From contig NZ_OCNH01000005.1 in NCBI RefSeq assembly GCF_900230225.1, positions 357,865 to 421,864 on the forward strand: 64,000 nucleotides of DNA, written 5' to 3'. Made by a program: the position numbers and the translations under genes. Of the stretch, positions 58,883 to 64,000 are shown one piece after another. Source of the stretch: Spirosoma fluviale. GTDB taxonomy: Bacteria; Bacteroidota; Bacteroidia; Cytophagales; Spirosomataceae. Numbering within the stretch: the stretch's first letter is position 1; each line of letters begins with the position of its first letter. The notes beneath the pieces were generated by a model, which had not been told where the DNA came from, searched no databases, and was given only the letters and a program-made list of their open reading frames with translations.

Positions 58883-61800
58883 ACTTTCCCAACTCCGAAT
58901 AATCCGGCTGCCGTTTTCCGTCGATTCGGCGCGGATAAAATTGTCCACTTCCTGCTGAAGCTCTTCTACGTGCGAAATAATGCCGACCACCCGGTTTTCG
59001 GAACGGAGGGCTTTCAGCGTTTTGAAGACCGTTTGCAGGGAATCCTTATCGAGCGTACCGAAGCCTTCATCCAGGAAAAACAGGTTTTGCTTCGCTTTGG
59101 TCAGGTGCTGAATATTGTCCGACAACGCCAGCGCAAGCGACAAGGCCGCCTGGAAGGTCTGACCGCCCGAAAGTGTTTTCACACTCCGCACCTCACCGCT
59201 GTTAAGGAAGTCGCGAACCAGGAAGTTGTTTTTATCGTCCAGTTCGAGCCGCAGTTGGTTGTTGGTCAGCTTAAAGAATCGCTCATTAGCCGATTCGCAG
59301 AGGTTTTTCAGATAAACCGACGACACGTAGTTCACGAAGCCCTGCGCTCGGAACATCTCGTCCATTTTCTTTAAATCCTGCTTTCGGAGATCCAGCTCGT
59401 CGTGCCGTTTCTTGTGTTCCAGTTTTTGTTGCAGCTGACTTTCGAGAGAGGCCAGCACACTGGTGGCGCGGCCGTGTTCCTTATTCAGCGCATCCTTCTC
59501 GGCCTGTAGTGTCGCCAGTTGTTGTTGAACCGTCGCCAGTTCGGCCGGCTCAAACGGGTTTTCGGCTAGTTCGGTCTGCAACGTGCCGACCTGGAGTTGC
59601 AACCCACTCCGCTTTTCGTTGTATTCGTTGATCTGCTGTCGTTCCTGGTTAATGTTCAGGTTAGCCTGTAAAATCCGCTTTACCTGCTCACGGGTGAGGT
59701 TTTGTTCCGTCAGATTCTGCCCAATGGTGGCTTCCAGAGCGGCCAGTTCGGCAGCAACTTCGGCCAGTTGGTTATTCAACTGCTGAATTTGTTCGTCAAC
59801 CGTTGCCTGTTCCTTTTCGGCTTCACCTTTTTGTTTCGACGTATCGTCGAAGTGGACTTTTGCCTGACGGTAGGTTTTGCTGAGTGACTCGCGCAGGTCG
59901 GCAATCTGGTCGAGGCCCCAGTCTTTCACTTCATCCAGCCGGAAATGTTCCAGCGATTCGGCCGCCGTTTTTAATTGCCCGTTCAGCCCGAAAATGGCAT
60001 TGCCCGCGTCGACCACTTTTTTAGTTAGGTCGTTATGGATCGCGTCGACTTCTCCAATGAGCTTTTCGAGATCTTGAATCGCTTTTTGAGCGTCCAGAAT
60101 TTGCCTCTGTGCATCGCTTTCTTTCTGGATGGCCCTGATCACGTCGCCTTCCTGCTCTTTCGAGAACTCCGGCCACATAAAATTGTCCTCGTGCTCAGTC
60201 AACTGCCGGACGATTTCGGTGCGCTCCTGCGTGAGCCGTTTACCGTTGTCGTGTTCGCTCCGAAGTTTTGTGGTTAGTTCCTTGATCGTGAGTTGTAGCT
60301 TGCTGGTGATTTCTATTCGCTGGATTACCTTTTGTAAACCCGCTTCGCTGCCTTTTACATCAATGCTTTTCTCATCGCCACTGTGTCGGTTAGGGTGGTG
60401 CGTTGATCCGCAAAGTGGGCACGGTTGCCCTTCATTCAGCGCATCGGCGTATTTTCGTAACTCATCCTGCACCAGGAGTTGCCGGTGTCTGGCCTCGCGC
60501 TCCTCCCGAACTTCTTTAAATTTCTCAAGAGCTTGCTCAATCGCATCGGGTAAGGTTTTAAGTGTTAGTTCAACCCAATCGGCCGGGAAGCTTACCAGCG
60601 CATCGTTCTTCTGTTGCTTCAGTTTGTCAATGGCCCGGTCGTAGTTGTCGACGGCCAGTTGAAGATCGTCAGCCTGTTTCTTCAGGGGTTTATAGGCCGT
60701 AAACCAGTTCTTTACTTTATAAAGCCGTTCCAGATCGGACGTCCGACCGATGCCATTCTCGATAATGAGCTGGTGTTTGGCGCGGGCTGCTTTATGGCGT
60801 TCGATTAACGTTGCCTGTTGGTCGAGTCGACTAACCAGCAAATCACGGTAATGGGTTTGCTCTCCAATGGTTTGTTGGTGCAGTCTGATTTGCTGCACTG
60901 TATCCAGTTCATCAATTTTCTGCTGTAGTTCGTCGCGCGTTTCGTAAGCCTGTTTGGCCGCTTCGTACAAACTTCGCAAACCCACCAGCCGCTTCGTTAC
61001 AGACAGAAGTTGCCGCTGGGCCGCTTGTTCCTGTTCAACCAGCCGGGTTTTGCGGGAATTAAGCTTGTCGAGGCTGGCAAAATCGGCCTGAAAAACGAGC
61101 AGGCAGGTTTCGTAGAGCGCCAGCGCCTGTTCTCGTTGCTGATAGAGCGGTGCCCGGTTGAGGAGTTGCGTCAGCTCCTGTTGGGTCAACACCAGCGTTT
61201 GACTTCGTTGCTGGTTTTCGAGTAAGCGTTTTTCGGTAGGAGACAGTTCGTTGATTTCGGCTTCCTTTTGGCTTAACGACGCAGAAATACCAGAAATATC
61301 AGTACGGGCTTGCTCAATCGCTTCGGGCGTTACCGTTTCCAGGGGGGATAACAACCCGCGTAGTTCAGCCAGTTGGTCGTCGTTAGCTTTGCTTAATTTG
61401 CTGACCCGGGCAGCCAGGTCATACTGATCCAGTTTGAACAACTGGTTCATCATCTTCGTCCGCTCGACGGGGCTAAGCTCCAGAAACTCCCGAAACTGGT
61501 TTTGGGGAATGATGATGGTCCGCTTGAAGTTATCGTAGTCCAGCCCCAGAATCTGCTTTGACAGGACGGCTACATCTTCTTTCTCATTTCCGATGGGTTG
61601 CCATTCATCGCCCTGGCGAATAAACATCCGACGTTCGCCGGGACCTATTTCGTGGTGTTTTTTGGGATGGCGTTTCGCTTCGTAAACAAACTTGTATAAT
61701 TGCTGGTCTGGCCCGGCCTGAAACTGAAAGTCGATAATCAGGTGCTTCGACTTCAGGTTCATCATATTATACTGACGATTGTCGCGGCTGTTGAGTCGCT

Positions 61801-61969
61801 CCGTTTCGCCATACAACGCAAAGCTTATCGCTTCCAGCAGCGACGTTTTGCCACTGCCTACCTTGCCGAAGATGCCAAAAACGCTCGAACCAATTAATTG
61901 CTGGAAGTCGATTTCCTGTAAGTCCTGATATGAATAGAGTCCTTGAATTGACAGTTTAATCGGTATCAT
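58880..61969 (-). CDS. sbcC: Exonuclease subunit SbcC (Rad50-like ATPase)
   Basis: 1029 residues. Walker A GKVGSGKTS (35-43), long coiled-coil arms, a zinc hook Cys517-Pro-Leu-Cys520 in the middle, ABC signature TLSGGQ (~932) and Walker B FFLDEGFGTLD (~964-974). With SbcD it cleaves DNA hairpins and processes breaks. Its start overlaps the sbcD stop by 4 bp, so the pair is translated together. Confidence 0.96.
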   Translation of the reverse strand: MIPIKLSIQGLYSYQDLQEIDFQQLIGSSVFGIFGKVGSGKTSLLEAISFALYGETERLNSRDNRQYNMMNLKSKHLIIDFQFQAGPDQQLYKFVYEAKRHPKKHHEIGPGERRMFIRQGDEWQPIGNEKEDVAVLSKQILGLDYDNFKRTIIIPQNQFREFLELSPVERTKMMNQLFKLDQYDLAARVSKLSKANDDQLAELRGLLSPLETVTPEAIEQARTDISGISASLSQKEAEINELSPTEKRLLENQQRSQTLVLTQQELTQLLNRAPLYQQREQALALYETCLLVFQADFASLDKLNSRKTRLVEQEQAAQRQLLSVTKRLVGLRSLYEAAKQAYETRDELQQKIDELDTVQQIRLHQQTIGEQTHYRDLLVSRLDQQATLIERHKAARAKHQLIIENGIGRTSDLERLYKVKNWFTAYKPLKKQADDLQLAVDNYDRAIDKLKQQKNDALVSFPADWVELTLKTLPDAIEQALEKFKEVREEREARHRQLLVQDELRKYADALNEGQPCPLCGSTHHPNRHSGDEKSIDVKGSEAGLQKVIQRIEITSKLQLTIKELTTKLRSEHDNGKRLTQERTEIVRQLTEHEDNFMWPEFSKEQEGDVIRAIQKESDAQRQILDAQKAIQDLEKLIGEVDAIHNDLTKKVVDAGNAIFGLNGQLKTAAESLEHFRLDEVKDWGLDQIADLRESLSKTYRQAKVHFDDTSKQKGEAEKEQATVDEQIQQLNNQLAEVAAELAALEATIGQNLTEQNLTREQVKRILQANLNINQERQQINEYNEKRSGLQLQVGTLQTELAENPFEPAELATVQQQLATLQAEKDALNKEHGRATSVLASLESQLQQKLEHKKRHDELDLRKQDLKKMDEMFRAQGFVNYVSSVYLKNLCESANERFFKLTNNQLRLELDDKNNFLVRDFLNSGEVRSVKTLSGGQTFQAALSLALALSDNIQHLTKAKQNLFFLDEGFGTLDKDSLQTVFKTLKALRSENRVVGIISHVEELQQEVDNFIRAESTENGSRIIRSWES

Positions 61970-63192
61970 TCAGGTTCGGTAGCTAAAATCTCTTTGAACA
62001 AGTGCTGCAGGCGCTCATTTGGCTCCTGTCCTTTGTTCTTATTCTTAAAATAACTCGTAAACAGCGCTTCCATAGATTGAGTAAGGTCGATGGCGGGTGC
62101 CGATTCCTGCTTCGTTTCTTCTACATCGCGTACGTCCGGGATGATCGTCACCAGGAATTCGTGCGCCTGTTGTAACTGTCGGCGCTCATCGCTTGTTAGA
62201 AACGTTGGCGTTTGCATGGTTATTTCGGGATAACAGTTCGGGTTCTCGCGTAGCCAGTCCACTGCTTCATCGACCCGTTTGAACTTGGGACGCAGCAACC
62301 GCTTACCAGTAGCGAGAGGAACGGGAGTAACCGTAACGGGCTGGCCAGGTTCGGCGTCAATCAGAACGACGTATTTCTGTTGATCGGCTTCGGCAAAACT
62401 ATACGCTAGTGGGCTGCTGCTATATATAACAGGAGAAGGCCCGCCCGCGATCTGTTGATACCGATGCAAATGACCAAGCGCCGTGTACTGAATCTGAGCC
62501 GGAATCATGTCTGTATACACAACCGATGCGCCACCTACCTGTAAAATACTACGCTCATCATCGGACTCTTCGGGCGGCTCAGCCCCCCGTTTCATTACGA
62601 ACAGATGGGCCATCAACAAATTGATGCCCTGTTCATCCATATAAGTATCGGCCAGAGCGGCCCAGTGCTGGTGAAGGTGATGCCGAAGCTCATCGTCAAG
62701 GCTCACCATACCAAGGTATGACCGAAGTCGGGTCTCGTTGGCATAAGGCGTCAGTATAATACGAACGGGTGCTTCATGCCGAGGAAGCTTTAATTCAATA
62801 AAGCCCGGCGCTGAACAAAGCAACTTGGCTTCGCAACTCAGTTCATACGAACGCACCTCTGTCTTCGGAAAACCGGCGAAGATGATTCCGCACTCCCGCC
62901 CGAAATGGTCCTGCGCTTCGATCCGGTCGGGGTTATCGTGGTTTCCGGCAATGGCCACCACCGTCCGCCGACCATTGGCGGTTAACTCTTTTAGGGTACT
63001 ATATAATAAGTCCTCGGCTCTAGGGTCAGGATTAAACGTATCGAACAGATCGCCCGCTACCAACACCAGGTCAACATCCTCCCGATTAGCTACCTGAACG
63101 ATCTCGGCCAATACGTCCCGTTGTTCCTGAAGGCGCTGAAAATCCTGAAGTCGCTTTCCCAGATGCCAGTCTGCTGTGTGTAATAGTTTCAT
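61966..63192 (-). CDS. sbcD: Exonuclease subunit SbcD (Mre11-like nuclease)
   Basis: 408 residues from the ATG at 63192. The frame extends upstream to 63249, but the family begins with the metal-binding Leu-His-Thr-Ala-Asp-Trp-His-Leu-Gly found right after this Met. Further motifs: VAGDLFDTFNPDPRAE and GNHDNPDR, the Mn-binding sites. It acts with SbcC in DNA repair. Confidence 0.95.
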   Translation of the reverse strand: MKLLHTADWHLGKRLQDFQRLQEQRDVLAEIVQVANREDVDLVLVAGDLFDTFNPDPRAEDLLYSTLKELTANGRRTVVAIAGNHDNPDRIEAQDHFGRECGIIFAGFPKTEVRSYELSCEAKLLCSAPGFIELKLPRHEAPVRIILTPYANETRLRSYLGMVSLDDELRHHLHQHWAALADTYMDEQGINLLMAHLFVMKRGAEPPEESDDERSILQVGGASVVYTDMIPAQIQYTALGHLHRYQQIAGGPSPVIYSSSPLAYSFAEADQQKYVVLIDAEPGQPVTVTPVPLATGKRLLRPKFKRVDEAVDWLRENPNCYPEITMQTPTFLTSDERRQLQQAHEFLVTIIPDVRDVEETKQESAPAIDLTQSMEALFTSYFKNKNKGQEPNERLQHLFKEILATEPE

Positions 63193-63423
63193 TAGATGAC
63201 AAATTGTATCGGATGAATTGATACAAAAGGAAGATGCAATATAACGCATAGCCCCTGCAAAACGGGTAAAAAAGCGCCCTAAAGCGGGTTTTCGACAGGC
63301 TGAGGCTCCGGCAACACGGTTGATCGAAAAAAGTTTGATAATATTTTCATGCGGTAACTAATTGAGCTTACGGGCCTTACCAAATAATCTTTGGCACTTT
63401 CTAAACTATTTTCAGAACAGGTC

Positions 63424-63454
63424 TTGACAAGGGTGTAAAATCAGCCTACCTTTG
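63424..63454 (+). promoter_or_regulatory. rrn promoter P1
   Basis: TTGACA (63424-63429) and TACCTTTG (63447-63454), 17 bp apart, are near-ideal Bacteroidota -33/-7 elements. Confidence 0.88.
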
Positions 63455-63564
63455 CACTCCCAAACATCGGGAATGAGTTGAAAACATAAGCGAAAGCCAC
63501 TGGTAATCAATTCATTACGTGCAAAGTCCTGAGAATCAACGTAAAAATTTATTTTCAGATTTAC

Positions 63565-63595
63565 TTGACAAATAAAAGAAAGTCTCGTACCTTTG
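63565..63595 (+). promoter_or_regulatory. rrn promoter P2
   Basis: TTGACA (63565-63570) and TACCTTTG (63588-63595), 17 bp apart. The sequence from the -7 box through the predicted start is the same as in P1 and P3. Confidence 0.88.
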
Positions 63596-63704
63596 CACTC
63601 CCAAACAATAAGGGAGATTGAGAAAAAGAGATTAACGCTTTGACTATCAATCTGTTACCAGGAAAAAAGAGAAAAATAAATTAAAAAATATTTTTACCTT
63701 TTAC

Positions 63705-63734
63705 TTGACAATCGGGAAATAAAGTGTACCTTTG
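63705..63734 (+). promoter_or_regulatory. rrn promoter P3
   Basis: TTGACA (63705-63710) and TACCTTTG (63727-63734), 16 bp apart. It is the promoter nearest to the 16S gene, leaving a leader of ~170 nt. Confidence 0.88.
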
Positions 63735-63910
63735 CACTCCCAAACAACGAGACATAGTTTAACCAGTTTAAACGACACCTCAACAACGCTTCGACCAACG
63801 GGTCAGGCGCCAAGTTCTTTGACAAACGGTCAGCACAAGAAGACTCAACTTTGCAACTTCGGTTGCCGGTTGAACAACATAGTGACCTTTAGCGGGTCAC
63901 GCAATTATTT

Positions 63911-64000
<90 letters not shown>

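Overview
The window comes from a bacterium of the phylum Bacteroidota, most likely a Cytophagales member close to Spirosoma. The evidence is threefold. Promoter-like sites have the Bacteroidota form (TTG near -33, TAnnTTTG near -7). The 16S rRNA start at the right edge reads like this phylum. The gene families (LytTR regulator, caspase-SUMF1 proteins, DUF4384 peptidases) are typical of it. Genus assignment is a guess.

Layout. (1) 1-3745 is the right end of an integrative element. It holds a tyrosine recombinase, an excisionase-like HTH protein and unknown genes, and abuts the 3' end of a tRNA-Arg(CCG). (2) 3746-9090 is housekeeping: tRNA-Arg, RNase R, a PolB-type 3'-5' exonuclease relative with an altered metal-binding motif, LipB and YraN. 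(3) 9170-41207 is a 32-kb block with every gene on the minus strand. (4) 41669-49515 has a secreted S41 peptidase, a conserved protein of unknown function, small unknown proteins, a LytTR regulator, a secreted aspartic peptidase and tRNA-Arg(TCG). (5) 49516-63192 is again mostly core: a GT-C-like membrane protein, a VWA protein, tRNA-Gly(CCC), BioA, a KdsC-like phosphatase, a NOL1/NOP2/Sun-family RNA methyltransferase, a hydrolase, FabI, a PhoD-like phosphatase and SbcCD. (6) 63424-64000 has three tandem rrn promoters and the first ~90 nt of 16S rRNA.

The block at 9170-41207 is the part to study. It encodes seven caspase-fold proteins, most with signal peptides: four caspase-SUMF1 proteins, two WD40-caspases and one beta-propeller pseudo-caspase. 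It also encodes two papain-like (C1) DUF4384 proteins, one with intact catalytic residues and one without. A sigma factor and a TPR-bearing anti-sigma-like protein sit in its centre. Downstream of them is an envelope module: a large actin-fold ATPase, a two-TM protein, and a 1770-residue polytopic protein that ends in a penicillin-binding transpeptidase domain and contains a stretch resembling SEDS (FtsW/RodA) glycosyltransferases. Many gaps are under 30 bp or overlap, so long co-transcribed units are likely.

The SUMF1 domains lack the copper-binding cysteines of true formylglycine-generating enzymes. In the two paralogues at 32532 and 34117 the last loops differ at 17 nucleotides in 25 codons. 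All 17 change the amino acid, and 16 are at codon positions 1 or 2. Framework codons between them are identical. This resembles the variable region of a diversity-generating retroelement target, although no reverse transcriptase or template repeat is in the window. My working hypothesis, an inference, is an envelope surveillance system: diversified lectin-fold sensors carry caspase proteases, and a sigma-regulated peptidoglycan-synthesis module accompanies them.
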